NCBI GenBank assembly: GCA_019359615.1
Contig: JAHHHA010000011.1
Coordinates: forward strand, 1-64,000
DNA from: Cyanosarcina radialis HA8281-LM2
GTDB lineage: Bacteria; Cyanobacteriota; Cyanobacteriia; Cyanobacteriales; CCAP-1448
Direction: 5' to 3'
Length of the DNA stretch: 64,000 nucleotides
The notes under the pieces were generated by a model that did no database searches, was not told the DNA's origin, and saw only the letters and a list, made by a program, of their open reading frames with translations. How positions within the stretch are numbered: position 1 is the stretch's first letter; each line of letters starts with the position of its first letter. Position numbers and translations under genes: made by a program. Below, piece after piece: positions 55,725-63,924 of this stretch.

Positions 55725-56810
55725 TTGTTTGATGTCGCTGAAGATGACTGGGGATGGCGACAGTTTTTAGTCGATAACCCTGTCAGCGACGAACTGGGTC
55801 GAGTTCTCGATAAGACGATTGCCAATGCTACTAAGCGGCGCTATCAGTCAGTTGATGAAGTATTAACTGACTTGAACCAGGCAAATGTCAAGACGTTGCC
55901 ATCTAATGTTTCTACACTACCTAAATCGGCAGCCAAAAATATCGTCATCTCCACACCAAATCCCGTCAAACCAAGCCCTCAAAAATTACCTTTACAAACT
56001 TTTGAGTTTGAGGTGGTGATATTAGATGCACGAGGGAAGATAATCGATAAAAGTCGGAGACGAGCCGAATACTTGACGGAAAATTTAGGTGGGCGCATAA
56101 TTTTAGAAATGGTGAAGATTCGTGGTGGCACATTTATGATGGGTTCGCCAGATAATGAGGAGGGAAAAAATGACGATGAAAGTCCGCAGCATCGAGTAAC
56201 TGTAGGCCCGTTTTTTATGGGCAAATATCCCATTACTCAAGAACAATACGAAATAGTAATGGGTAACAATCCATCTCATTGGAAAGGCAAGAAACAACCA
56301 GTAGAACAAGTTTTCTGGCATGATGCCAATGAGTTTTGTCAAAAGCTATCTCAAATAACTGGTAAAACCTATCGCCTACCGAGTGAAGCCGAATGGGAAT
56401 ATGCCTGTCGTGCGGGAACAACTACACCCTTTCACTTTGGGGAAACAATCACCACAGATGTAGCCAACTACTACGGGAATGATACATACGGCTCAGCCCC
56501 AAAAGGCGTATTTCGCGAACAAACAACCGATGTAGGTAGTTTTCCCCCTAATGCTTTTGGGTTATACGATCTGCACGGCAACGTCTGTGAATGGTGTGCC
56601 GATCCTGGCCATGCAAATTACAATGATGCGCCCTCTGATGGCAGCGTTTGGGGATCTGGAGGACATAATGAACTCTGGATGCTGCGCGGAGGTTCAGGGG
56701 GCCATAGTCCTAGGTATTGCCGTAGCGCGACTCGTCTCATTCACGAGCCGGACAAAAGGAGGAGGAGCTTCGGTTTTCGCGTTCTCTGTTCCTCAGCGCA
56801 GACTCATTAG
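55725..56810 (+). CDS. Formylglycine-generating-enzyme-like (SUMF1) domain, C-terminal half of the split kinase fusion
   Basis: Second part of the fusion interrupted at 55698; a TTG at 55725 could restart it (361 residues). Residues 1-45 complete the kinase C-lobe. Residues about 128-360 are an FGE/SUMF1-type C-type-lectin fold: GGTFMMGSPDNEEGKNDDE, QPVEQVFWHDANEFCQKLS, RLPSEAEWEYACRAGT, NAFGLYDLHGNVCEWCAD and a final LRGGSGG...FGFRVLC. In most such proteins the last segment is asparagine-rich (NNNP, NRNNN). Here those positions are varied while the scaffold is kept, as expected of a diversity-generating-retroelement target. It is probably a ligand- or protein-binding sensor, not a sulfatase activator. 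Confidence 0.82.
   Translation: MFDVAEDDWGWRQFLVDNPVSDELGRVLDKTIANATKRRYQSVDEVLTDLNQANVKTLPSNVSTLPKSAAKNIVISTPNPVKPSPQKLPLQTFEFEVVILDARGKIIDKSRRRAEYLTENLGGRIILEMVKIRGGTFMMGSPDNEEGKNDDESPQHRVTVGPFFMGKYPITQEQYEIVMGNNPSHWKGKKQPVEQVFWHDANEFCQKLSQITGKTYRLPSEAEWEYACRAGTTTPFHFGETITTDVANYYGNDTYGSAPKGVFREQTTDVGSFPPNAFGLYDLHGNVCEWCADPGHANYNDAPSDGSVWGSGGHNELWMLRGGSGGHSPRYCRSATRLIHEPDKRRRSFGFRVLCSSAQTH
56680..56792 (+). other. Candidate DGR variable region (VR)
   Basis: This is the last scaffold segment of the FGE-like domain, from LRGGS to FGFRVLC. Constant scaffold codons (GGS, P, CRSA, R, EPD, FGFRV) alternate with codons where related proteins have Asn. The observed codons, such as CTC, ATT, CAC, AGC and TTC, are each reachable from AAC or AAT by changing adenines only. 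AAA and the AGG codons are not, if the template codon was AAC. The region ends with TTCGGTTTTCGCGTTCTCTG, in the place where an initiation-of-mutagenic-homing site would lie. No template repeat or reverse transcriptase is in this window. Confidence 0.45.
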
Positions 56811-56882
56811 CCTTTTATTCTCTTTCCCTTTTCCACTGTGAATTGCCAAAATTTAGTTTTTTCGAGCCATGCTATCTAACAA

Positions 56883-57119
56883 ATGTTTTTTCGCCGGATT
56901 AGCAAACGTGAAGTTCAAGCAGTTATAGCCTATGGAGAAGTAATTGAAGAAAACCTTGATGATACCCCGTTTCCTAGCTATGTTTTACTTGATTTTGTCG
57001 AAGGTAAGCCCATTCATGTAGTTTTTTCTTACGATGAATCTACAGATACAGGTTACGTTGTAACTGCTTATATACCAGAGCGGAATTTGTGGTCAGATAA
57101 TTTTAGGACGAGGAAATAA
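56883..57119 (+). CDS. DUF4258 toxin-like protein, N-terminus cut by an in-frame TAA
   Basis: A 78-residue frame with the DUF4258 core: MFFRRISKREVQAVIAYGEV, PSYVLLDFVEGKPIHVVFSY and GYVVTAYIPERNLW. The family is a toxin-like partner of YgiT-type zinc-finger antitoxins. Intact members start further upstream with an FSxHA motif. That motif is present in the same frame (VFSSHAI, 56856-56876, after a GTG at 56838), but a TAA at 56877-56879 separates it from the ATG. So either translation restarts at 56883 without the conserved His, or the gene is a pseudogene of 56838-57119. Confidence 0.78.
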   Translation: MFFRRISKREVQAVIAYGEVIEENLDDTPFPSYVLLDFVEGKPIHVVFSYDESTDTGYVVTAYIPERNLWSDNFRTRK

Positions 57120-57123
57120 ATTT

Positions 57124-57348
57124 ATGAAATGTGTAATTTGTAAACATGGTAATACCAAACCTGGTTTGGCAACTGTTACTTTAGAGCGAGATAATTGCTT
57201 GGTCATTTTCAAGAAAGTCCCAGCCGAAGTTTGCGATAACTGTGGTGAATATTACTTGAGCGATATAGCCACCGAACAGTTATTACAGCAAGCGGAAACA
57301 GCAGTCAATAATGGTGCTGAGGTAGAAATTATTAGGTATGCGGCTTAG
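57124..57348 (+). CDS. YgiT-type zinc-finger (MqsA-like) antitoxin
   Basis: A 74-residue protein with two CxxC zinc-binding pairs: CVICKHGNTKPG at residues 3-6 and VCDNCGEYYLSD near 37-40. This is the N-terminal zinc domain of MqsA-type antitoxins without the helix-turn-helix domain, as is usual for cyanobacterial partners of DUF4258. It starts 4 bp after the DUF4258 stop and is intact, while the toxin frame is interrupted. Confidence 0.9.
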   Translation: MKCVICKHGNTKPGLATVTLERDNCLVIFKKVPAEVCDNCGEYYLSDIATEQLLQQAETAVNNGAEVEIIRYAA

Positions 57349-57415
57349 GTTGCTATCAGATGAAAATCCCAGCGATCGCGCTCTGGCTCCCCTCAGATAA
57401 CAGAAACTTCCTTTA

Positions 57416-57582
57416 CCCTCTCCTCGTAGGAGAGGGCTTCTTTGAGGTGGGAGAGGGGTTGGGGGTGAGGGCAGCAATTGGGGGCATGAGAACCAGCTTT
57501 GGTATTATCGGTGTGGCAGGGCGGGTTTGAATTAAATTAGATGGCTATGCCGCCAGCATTTTGGGCAAAACCCGCCCCTACG
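57416..57582. repeat. Two dispersed repeats: CCCTCTCC hairpin and GGCGGGTTT element copy 2
   Basis: The first is a hairpin CCCTCTCC-TCGTA-GGAGAGGG (57416-57436), followed by a GGGTTGGGGGTGAGGGC run, as also seen inside the ThiO-like gene. The second (57504-57582) begins TTATCGGTGTGGCAGGGCGG and ends GGCAAAACCCGCCCCTACG, as does 35767-35844. Both lie between the TA pair and ppsA. Confidence 0.7.
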
Positions 57583-57606
57583 AATGGTTGTGGGATGCCC
57601 CATGCC

Positions 57607-60075
57607 CTATTCCCTATGCCCTTCTCGTTCGACCTCAGCAACGTGCAGCAGCGTCTTCAGCACCGAATCGGGATTCAAGCTAATCGAGTCGATTCCCTGT
57701 TCGACCAAGAATTGGGCAAATTCAGGATAATCGCTCGGTGCTTGCCCGCAGATACCGATTTTACGACCGTTTTCTTTGGCAGTCGCGATCGCCATTTTCA
57801 CCATGCGCTTCACCGCTGGGTGGCGTTCGTCAAAAATATGCGCCACTAACGCCGAATCTCGGTCTAAACCTAGAGTAAGCTGAGTCAGGTCGTTAGAGCC
57901 GATCGAAAATCCATCGAACACTTGACTGAATTCATCGGCCAAAATGACGTTGCTGGGCAACTCGCACATGACGTAGACTTGCAAGCCATTTTTACCCCGT
58001 TCTAAACCGTTCTGCGCCATCTCTGCCAGCACTTTCCGACCTTCATCAGGGGTGCGACAGAAGGGAATCATCGGGATAACATTCGTCAAACCCATTTGCT
58101 CGCGCACTCGTTCTATCGCTCGACATTCCAGAGCAAAAGCTGCCCGATAGCGATCGTCGTAATAGCGAGAAGCCCCCCGCCAGCCCAACATCGGGTTTTC
58201 TTCTTTGGGTTCAAACTGCTGTCCGCCTAAGAGATTGGCGTACTCGTTGGTTTTAAAGTCGCTCATCCTCACTACTACTGGATTCGGGTAGAAAGCCGCC
58301 GCCAGTCTGCCGACTCCTTGGGCTAACTTATCGACAAAATACTGGGGTTTGTCGTCGTAAAGTCCGGTCAATTGCTCGATTTTGGCTTTGAGGGTTTCAT
58401 CTTCTAAGCTATCGAAATGAATTAACGCTAAGGGGTGAACCTTGATGTGATTGGCAATGATAAACTCTAACCGCGCCAATCCGACTCCATCGTTGGGAAT
58501 CGCCGAGAGTTTAAAAGCTTCTTCAGGATTGCCGACGTTCATCATGATTTTGGTGCGGGGGCGCGGCAAGTCTGCCAGGGTTACTTCCTTGATTTCGTAG
58601 GGCAACAACCCAGCATAAACTAAGCCCTCATCTCCTTCGGCGCAAGAAACAGTGATTTCTTGCCCTGTTTTCAAGACATCTGTAGCATTATCGCAACCGA
58701 CGATCGCCGGAATTCCCATTTCTCTGGCGATAATGGCGGCGTGGCACGTCCTGCCGCCTTGGTTGGTAACGATCGCGCTAGCTTTTTTCATGATCGGTTC
58801 CCAGTCGGGGTCGGTTCTATTGGTAACTAAAACTTCTCCTGGCTGGAATAAATCGATTTTGCTGACATCGACGATTACTCGCGCTTTGCCTTGCCCGATC
58901 GCTTCTCCTACGGCACGTCCCCTGACTAATACAGACGCGCCATGGCGCGTCTCTACATCGCCTTGCAGGTGATAGGTGCGTAATATCTGTTGGCTTTTTT
59001 GCGATTGCACCGTTTCGGGACGCGCCTGGACGATAAATAGTTCGCCCGTAATCCCATCTTTAGCCCATTCGATATCCATCGGGGTGTAAACCCCTCGCAC
59101 TTGACTGTAGTGGTCTTCGATCGTGCAAGCCCACCGAGACAGTTGTAAAATCTCATCTTCACTCAGGGCGAATGCCTGTTGTTCGCCTAAAGGCACTCTT
59201 TCTTGCTTGGTAACTTTGCAGCCGCCGAGATCGCAAACTAATCTGAATTCTTTCGTGCCTAACCGCTTATCTAAAATGGGGCGAAATCCCGTTTTTAAAG
59301 TTGGTTTAAACACCAAGTATTCATCGGGATTGACTGCCCCTTGAACGATATTTTCTCCCAGTCCGTAAGCCGCCGTTACTAATACTGCATCTTTAAATCC
59401 AGTTTCCGTGTCGATCGAAAACATCACTCCCGATGAGGCTAAATCGGAACGCACCATCGCTTGCACTCCCACCGACAGGGCGACATCGAAGTGGTCGAAC
59501 CCTTTGATCTGGCGATAGGAAATGGCGCGATCGGTAAATAAGGAGGCAAAGCATTTATGACAAGCCGCTAACACACCCTTATCTGTTTGGACGTTGAGGA
59601 AAGTTTCTTGCTGTCCGGCAAAGCTGGCATCCGGTAAGTCTTCCGCCGTGGCGCTAGAACGAACGGCGACAAACAGATCTTCCCCGTAGCGATCGCACAA
59701 AGCTTCATAAGATTCTGTAATTGCTTTCCGTAATTCCGCCGGAAATGGCGTATGAATAATCAGCGATCGCGCTTTTTGTCCCCGTTGTCTTAAGTTGTTA
59801 ACATCTTCAACATCCAGGTCAGCAAATAGGTGGCGCAGTTCGGCTTCGATCCCTGCTGCTTGAATAAAATAGCGATAAGCATAAGCTGTGGTAGCAAATC
59901 CGTTAGGGACGTTTACGCCCTTAGAGGTGAGTTGCTGAATCATTTCTCCTAGAGAAGCATTTTTGCCACCTACTAGGGGAATATCGTCAATTCCGACTTC
60001 ATCGAGCCATAAAGTCAGCGATCGCTCTTTGGCGATTTGGGAAGTGTGATAGTGGGTTTTAGCTGTGGAAATCAT
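57607..60075 (-). CDS. ppsA: Phosphoenolpyruvate synthase
   Basis: Makes phosphoenolpyruvate from pyruvate, ATP and water (gluconeogenic). The protein has 822 residues, normal for PpsA. The N-terminal ATP-grasp domain starts VGGKNASLGEMIQQL and has VAVRSSATAEDLPDASFAGQ near 137. The central phosphohistidine motif GGRTCHAAIIAREMGIPAIV places the active-site His near 444. The C-terminal PEP/pyruvate barrel includes FSIGSNDLTQLTLGLDRD and the catalytic Cys in IGICGQAPSD near 787. Monocistronic. Confidence 0.95.
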   Translation of the reverse strand: MISTAKTHYHTSQIAKERSLTLWLDEVGIDDIPLVGGKNASLGEMIQQLTSKGVNVPNGFATTAYAYRYFIQAAGIEAELRHLFADLDVEDVNNLRQRGQKARSLIIHTPFPAELRKAITESYEALCDRYGEDLFVAVRSSATAEDLPDASFAGQQETFLNVQTDKGVLAACHKCFASLFTDRAISYRQIKGFDHFDVALSVGVQAMVRSDLASSGVMFSIDTETGFKDAVLVTAAYGLGENIVQGAVNPDEYLVFKPTLKTGFRPILDKRLGTKEFRLVCDLGGCKVTKQERVPLGEQQAFALSEDEILQLSRWACTIEDHYSQVRGVYTPMDIEWAKDGITGELFIVQARPETVQSQKSQQILRTYHLQGDVETRHGASVLVRGRAVGEAIGQGKARVIVDVSKIDLFQPGEVLVTNRTDPDWEPIMKKASAIVTNQGGRTCHAAIIAREMGIPAIVGCDNATDVLKTGQEITVSCAEGDEGLVYAGLLPYEIKEVTLADLPRPRTKIMMNVGNPEEAFKLSAIPNDGVGLARLEFIIANHIKVHPLALIHFDSLEDETLKAKIEQLTGLYDDKPQYFVDKLAQGVGRLAAAFYPNPVVVRMSDFKTNEYANLLGGQQFEPKEENPMLGWRGASRYYDDRYRAAFALECRAIERVREQMGLTNVIPMIPFCRTPDEGRKVLAEMAQNGLERGKNGLQVYVMCELPSNVILADEFSQVFDGFSIGSNDLTQLTLGLDRDSALVAHIFDERHPAVKRMVKMAIATAKENGRKIGICGQAPSDYPEFAQFLVEQGIDSISLNPDSVLKTLLHVAEVEREGHRE

Positions 60076-60217
60076 ATTTTTTTCTTCTATTCTGTCTTCA
60101 GTCTACCCACGGCTAACCCGATCTGCCATCTCCCCCACGATCTTGTAATTTTTTGTTAGCTTATCTAGCAGCTACTACTAAGGGATCAAGTAAAAAGACT
60201 CAAGCAAGTACCTAAAA

Positions 60218-60655
60218 ATGACAAAAAACCTATCCATTTCTATATCGTTAATTTTAAGTTTCGTGCTATTTTCTAGTGTTGCTTCTGCCGAAGAAGGAAC
60301 GAAAAAAGACCATCCCATAGACCGAACTTTAGAAATATGCCTTCAGAAAGATTTCACTACAGCGGGAATGGTGGAGTGTATCGGCCGAGCCTATGAAATG
60401 TGGGATCGAGAGTTAAATAGAGCCTACAACGCCTTGAATCGCCAACTGGATGCCAAAGGGAAAGCATCTCTCAAAAAAGCTCAGCTAGCTTGGTTGAAAT
60501 ATCGAGATGCCGAATTCGAGCTTTTAGATCGCATCTACTCCGGCTTGCAAGGAACAATTTATATCCCAGCTAGAGCTTCTAACCGCTTAGATATAGTTAG
60601 AGTCAGGGCCTTGGAGTTGAACCAGTATTTAGAGCTTCTGCAACAAAATCAGTAG
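60218..60655 (+). CDS. Secreted LprI-like (DUF1311) protein
   Basis: A 145-residue exported protein with a signal peptide at residues 1-24. The mature part has the DUF1311/LprI pattern: CLQKDFTTAGMVECIGRAYE (two Cys likely in a disulfide), then WDRELNRAYNALNRQL and AQLAWLKYRDAEFELL. Some family members inhibit lysozyme; here only the fold is supported. Monocistronic. Confidence 0.85.
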   Translation: MTKNLSISISLILSFVLFSSVASAEEGTKKDHPIDRTLEICLQKDFTTAGMVECIGRAYEMWDRELNRAYNALNRQLDAKGKASLKKAQLAWLKYRDAEFELLDRIYSGLQGTIYIPARASNRLDIVRVRALELNQYLELLQQNQ

Positions 60656-60787
60656 GCACGCTGCCTACCCTACAAGAATTTACTGCACTCAATTGAGAAC
60701 TGCGATCGAGGAGGCGATCTCCGTCTCATCAGCCTCTAACAATAGAGGAAAGAGCGGCAAAGAGAATTGTGCCTGATGCCCGATGCC

Positions 60788-61702
60788 CTATGCCCGATGC
60801 CCTATGCCCACTCCAATTTTTTGCCAAGCCAATTTCGCGGCTCCAACTATTCCGGCTCGATTGCCTAACTGCGCTCGTAAAAGTTGTAATCCCTGGCGAG
60901 AAGTTGGCATGACTCGACGCTCGATTTCGGCTAAAGCGGCAGGAAAGAAAAATTCGGTACTAGCACCGATCCCGCCACCGATGATAATTGCTTCTGGTGT
61001 TAGTACGTAAATCAGACTGGCCAACCCCGCTCCGAGGTAGCGTCCGTATCTTTGCCAAAAATCTAAGGCATTGCAATCGCCAGCTTTGGCTAATTCCCAT
61101 AATTCATCTGGTTCTTTCCCGGTCATGCGGCGAATGGCTCCCACCGAGAGATATTGCTCCAAAGAACCTTGATTGCCGCTATTGCAGGGCGGGCCGTCGG
61201 GGTTCAAAGTAATCAATCCTAACTCGCCAGCGGCACCGCGATCGCCATTAAATAGTTTGCCATCGAGAAAGATCGCACCCCCCACCCCAGTACCGAGCGT
61301 CAGCATAATTAAATTGCGAAACTGACTGCCAACTCCCAGCCAAACTTCTCCCATACCAGCGCAGTTGGCATCGTTATCCAGCATAGTTGGGATACTAGTT
61401 TTTGCTTCTAGCCAATCGGCTAGCGGAACTTCGTGCCAGCCAGGTAAGTTAATTGCCACTTTAGCGATTCGCCCCTCGATATCCACAGGCCCCGGCGTTC
61501 CCACGCCAATCGCAGCGATTTGCTTCACGTCCGCTGCCAGAGTTGATATTCCTAAGAGCATGGCATCGAGTACGGCTTCAGGTAAGGCTGGTTGGGGTGT
61601 TGCTAAACTGAAAGACTGCAAGCAAGTCCCATCTTTGAGGAAACGCCCTAACTTAATTGCGGTTCCTCCTAAATCGATGCCAATTACTTCTAGATCGCCC
61701 AC
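60788..61702 (-). CDS. ROK family sugar kinase/regulator, zinc motif degenerate
   Basis: ROK protein (304 residues) without a DNA-binding domain, so more like a glucokinase-type kinase than a repressor. ATP site VIGIDLGGTAIKLG near residue 6, LDNDANCAGMGE near 106 and LTLGTGVGGAIFLDGKLF near 133. The zinc-binding segment, normally C-x-C-G-x-x-G-C, reads CNSGNQGSLEQ near 172-182, so two of the three Cys are replaced by Ser. Fold and phosphate site are otherwise normal. The substrate is probably glucose or a related sugar. Confidence 0.88.
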   Translation of the reverse strand: MGDLEVIGIDLGGTAIKLGRFLKDGTCLQSFSLATPQPALPEAVLDAMLLGISTLAADVKQIAAIGVGTPGPVDIEGRIAKVAINLPGWHEVPLADWLEAKTSIPTMLDNDANCAGMGEVWLGVGSQFRNLIMLTLGTGVGGAIFLDGKLFNGDRGAAGELGLITLNPDGPPCNSGNQGSLEQYLSVGAIRRMTGKEPDELWELAKAGDCNALDFWQRYGRYLGAGLASLIYVLTPEAIIIGGGIGASTEFFFPAALAEIERRVMPTSRQGLQLLRAQLGNRAGIVGAAKLAWQKIGVGIGHRA

Positions 61703-61707
61703 AGTTG

Positions 61708-61938
61708 TCAGTTTAATTTAGTTGTAGCTGTCGATCCATTTGAGTAAACCACACTTCGATAAAATTCTTCAAGAGCAGTTACGCAAGTTTTGTCGTCGTA
61801 GAGGCGGTGATGGTTATTGGCGATTTGCTGTTTAATCTGATTTCTCCACTCTCGATCTATCCCCAGACGCACGGCGATTTCAATATATTCAGCTTCATAT
61901 CGATAAATCTTTGATAATCCATGATATTGAGAGAATTT
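61708..61938 (-). pseudogene. C-terminal remnant of a SPINDLY-like O-GlcNAc transferase
   Basis: An open frame without a start codon reads EYIEIAVRLGIDREWRNQIK and IANNHHRLYDDKTCVTALEE to a stop at 61708. It matches the extreme C-terminus of TPR/O-GlcNAc-transferase (SPINDLY) proteins frequent in cyanobacteria. A TAA lies about 25 codons before the homologous part, and the TPR and catalytic parts are missing. It is a fragment left by deletion or rearrangement. Confidence 0.65.
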
Positions 61939-61991
61939 AGAAGTTTAGAAGAATCCTCTCCCTTGTTTTTTCTGTCTCTGTTAACCCTTTG

Positions 61992-62909
61992 CTACTGATT
62001 TTCTTTGCGCGATCGCGGATCGATTAACTCACTCAATCCTTCACCCAACAGAGACAAGCCAACTACCATCAAGGTTAGCGCCAAACCAGGAAATAGAGTC
62101 GTCCACCAAAAAGTTCCTTCTTCCCCAGTCACCGGATTGAGATCGAGTTGCAAATCGCTCAAAGCATCTTTTAAACTGCGCCCCCATTCTGGAGTGTCTT
62201 CTGGCAAACCGAGTCCGAGAAATCCCAAACCGCTGAGAGTTAAAATTGCATCGGCAGCATTGAGGGTAAACAAAACGGGAACGTTCTGAATGACGTTGAG
62301 AAACAGATAGCGCCACAAAACTCTACCCGTAGAAGCTCCCATCGCCTGTGCTGCTTCGATAAATACTTCATTCTTGACGCTAGCAGTGTGATTGCGTACC
62401 ACTCGATAATACTTGGCAATATAGGGAATGCTAACGGCGATCGCAGCATTAAAAACTCCCCGTCCGACGACAAAGGCTAGCGTCATCGATAGCAGCAGCC
62501 TGGGTAGGGTATAGATCGCATCCATCAAAAATAGCAGCACTTGGTCTACTCTACCGCCCAAGTAACCGCTCACCATCCCTAAAGGAACCCCAACAATCAG
62601 GCTCAAGACTGTAGCCATCAATACCACTTGCAAGGCAGCTTGAGAGCCAAATACGGTACGAGAGAAAACATCGTAACCCTCGCTAGTGGTACCAAACCAA
62701 TGCTCGCCAGAAGGTGGCTGTAGCCGAGGATTGCTGAGCGACTCTAGGGGGTTTTGCAACCATCCCCAAGATTGCATGACAGGGGCAAAAATCGCGATCG
62801 CAACGAAGATTACCGTAATCAATAGCCCAATTACCAATAGCACGATTGAGAGACTGGGAGACTGAGAAAATCGAAAAATCCGGGGTAGCGATTTTTTAAG
62901 GGTAGTCAT
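61992..62909 (-). CDS. ABC transporter permease (DppC/OppC family)
   Basis: Inner-membrane permease of a peptide/nickel-type ABC importer (305 residues). About six hydrophobic segments are seen, with the first at 20-45 (LSIVLLVIGLLITVIFVAI). The EAA-loop lies near EAAQAMGASTGRVLWRYLFLN (residues 184-204). The periplasmic DppC-type segment HWFGTTSEGYDVFSR is near 70. No binding protein, DppB-like permease or ATPase is in this part of the window, so partners must be encoded elsewhere or beyond the window. Confidence 0.92.
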   Translation of the reverse strand: MTTLKKSLPRIFRFSQSPSLSIVLLVIGLLITVIFVAIAIFAPVMQSWGWLQNPLESLSNPRLQPPSGEHWFGTTSEGYDVFSRTVFGSQAALQVVLMATVLSLIVGVPLGMVSGYLGGRVDQVLLFLMDAIYTLPRLLLSMTLAFVVGRGVFNAAIAVSIPYIAKYYRVVRNHTASVKNEVFIEAAQAMGASTGRVLWRYLFLNVIQNVPVLFTLNAADAILTLSGLGFLGLGLPEDTPEWGRSLKDALSDLQLDLNPVTGEEGTFWWTTLFPGLALTLMVVGLSLLGEGLSELIDPRSRKENQ

Positions 62910-63069
62910 CTGAATTATAAATTATGAATTATGAATTATAAAAGCCCCATAGATAAATCTATAGCGATTTTTTTGCCCACCGCTGTAAAGCCTGCCTGCG
63001 CAGGCTAATTATATTACGGCAAATCGACTAGATCTGATAAGTATTTAGGTAAGGGCGATCGCTCTGATT

Positions 63070-63297
63070 TTATTTTGCTGTTTGTTGCTTCAGGGACTCC
63101 AGTAAACGTTTACCCTGTTCTCGTCGGTAAATATTGATGGGATTTTGACGATTTTCAGCTTCTCCTTGGGCAATTAATTCATCCAGTAATACGATTTGAG
63201 CTACGATTTGAGCGTCAAACATCAGGCAAATTTCACGCATTCTGGCAACCGATCGCGCCCTGGTTTCTGGATCGGGTATTCTCGGTTGGTTGTTCAT
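63070..63297 (-). CDS. Small hypothetical protein after the TA pair
   Basis: A 75-residue charged, mostly helical protein (PDPETRARSVARMREICLMF, then IVLLDELIAQGEAENRQNP). I do not recognise it. It is on the same strand as the YefM/YoeB-like pair, 20 bp after the toxin stop, so it may be co-transcribed. Confidence 0.55.
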   Translation of the reverse strand: MNNQPRIPDPETRARSVARMREICLMFDAQIVAQIVLLDELIAQGEAENRQNPINIYRREQGKRLLESLKQQTAK

Positions 63298-63317
63298 GGT
63301 AGGTTCCTGTGGTGAAG

Positions 63318-63659
63318 TTAGCGATCGCCATAGTGATAGCGACCTTGTAAAAACTCAATGCGATCGTCAGTCACTATATAAACAATACGATCTGCTTGGG
63401 TTAGACGGCGCGACCAAATATTGGCATCTTGATATTTCAAAGGTTCTGGCTTACCAATTCCTTCAAACGGGCTGCGTCTAATCTCTTCTACAAAAGACAA
63501 AAGGCGTAGCGCCATTTTCCGGTCTGTCTCCACCCAATAGGTCAAATCTTCCAAAAAACGGCGATCGAAAACTATGATTCGGTCAGCTTTTGGTGTAGAT
63601 GGGTTTGGGGTTGTTTCAGGATCTTCACGCTGGGATTTTTTCTTCTTCACCAAGTCCAA
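63318..63659 (-). CDS. YoeB/Txe-family RNase toxin
   Basis: RelE-superfamily endoribonuclease toxin (113 residues), which cleaves mRNA at the ribosome. The conserved core is IVFDRRFLEDLTYWVETDRK, then IRRSPFEGIGKPEPLKY and the C-terminal WSRRLTQADRIVYIVTDDRI...YHYGDR, with the catalytic Arg and His/Tyr of YoeB kept. An N-terminal extension of about 24 charged residues is longer than usual; homology begins only at DRIIVFDRRF, so the ATG given may not be the true start. It overlaps the antitoxin gene by 35 bp. Confidence 0.9.
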   Translation of the reverse strand: MDLVKKKKSQREDPETTPNPSTPKADRIIVFDRRFLEDLTYWVETDRKMALRLLSFVEEIRRSPFEGIGKPEPLKYQDANIWSRRLTQADRIVYIVTDDRIEFLQGRYHYGDR

Positions 63660-63924
63660 ACTCCTGGCGCAATTCCTCTATGGTTTGAGGTTGGTTGGTT
63701 CCAGCTTTAGCGCGTTGCAGCGCATCTAATAGGCGTGTAGCATTTTCGTGAGACTGGAAGAGGTAGACGGTTTCTAGCAAACTGTTTAGTTCCGATGTCA
63801 AAATCACAGATACACTTTCAGCGCCTTCACGAACGATTTCTATGGGTTGCTCGGATGAGGTGACGGCATCATAGATTTTGGCAAAGTTGTTACAAGCATC
63901 CGTGTAAGTAACCGAATTATCCAC
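63625..63924 (-). CDS. YefM/Phd-family antitoxin
   Basis: Antitoxin and autorepressor (99 residues). The N-terminal DNA-binding half is VTYTDACNNFAKIYDAVTSS followed by IVREGAESVSVILTSEL. The C-terminal toxin-binding helix is ETVYLFQSHENATRLLDAL. It starts the operon antitoxin-toxin. This is the intact counterpart of the decayed module at 26847-27070. Confidence 0.92.
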   Translation of the reverse strand: MDNSVTYTDACNNFAKIYDAVTSSEQPIEIVREGAESVSVILTSELNSLLETVYLFQSHENATRLLDALQRAKAGTNQPQTIEELRQEFGLGEEEKIPA

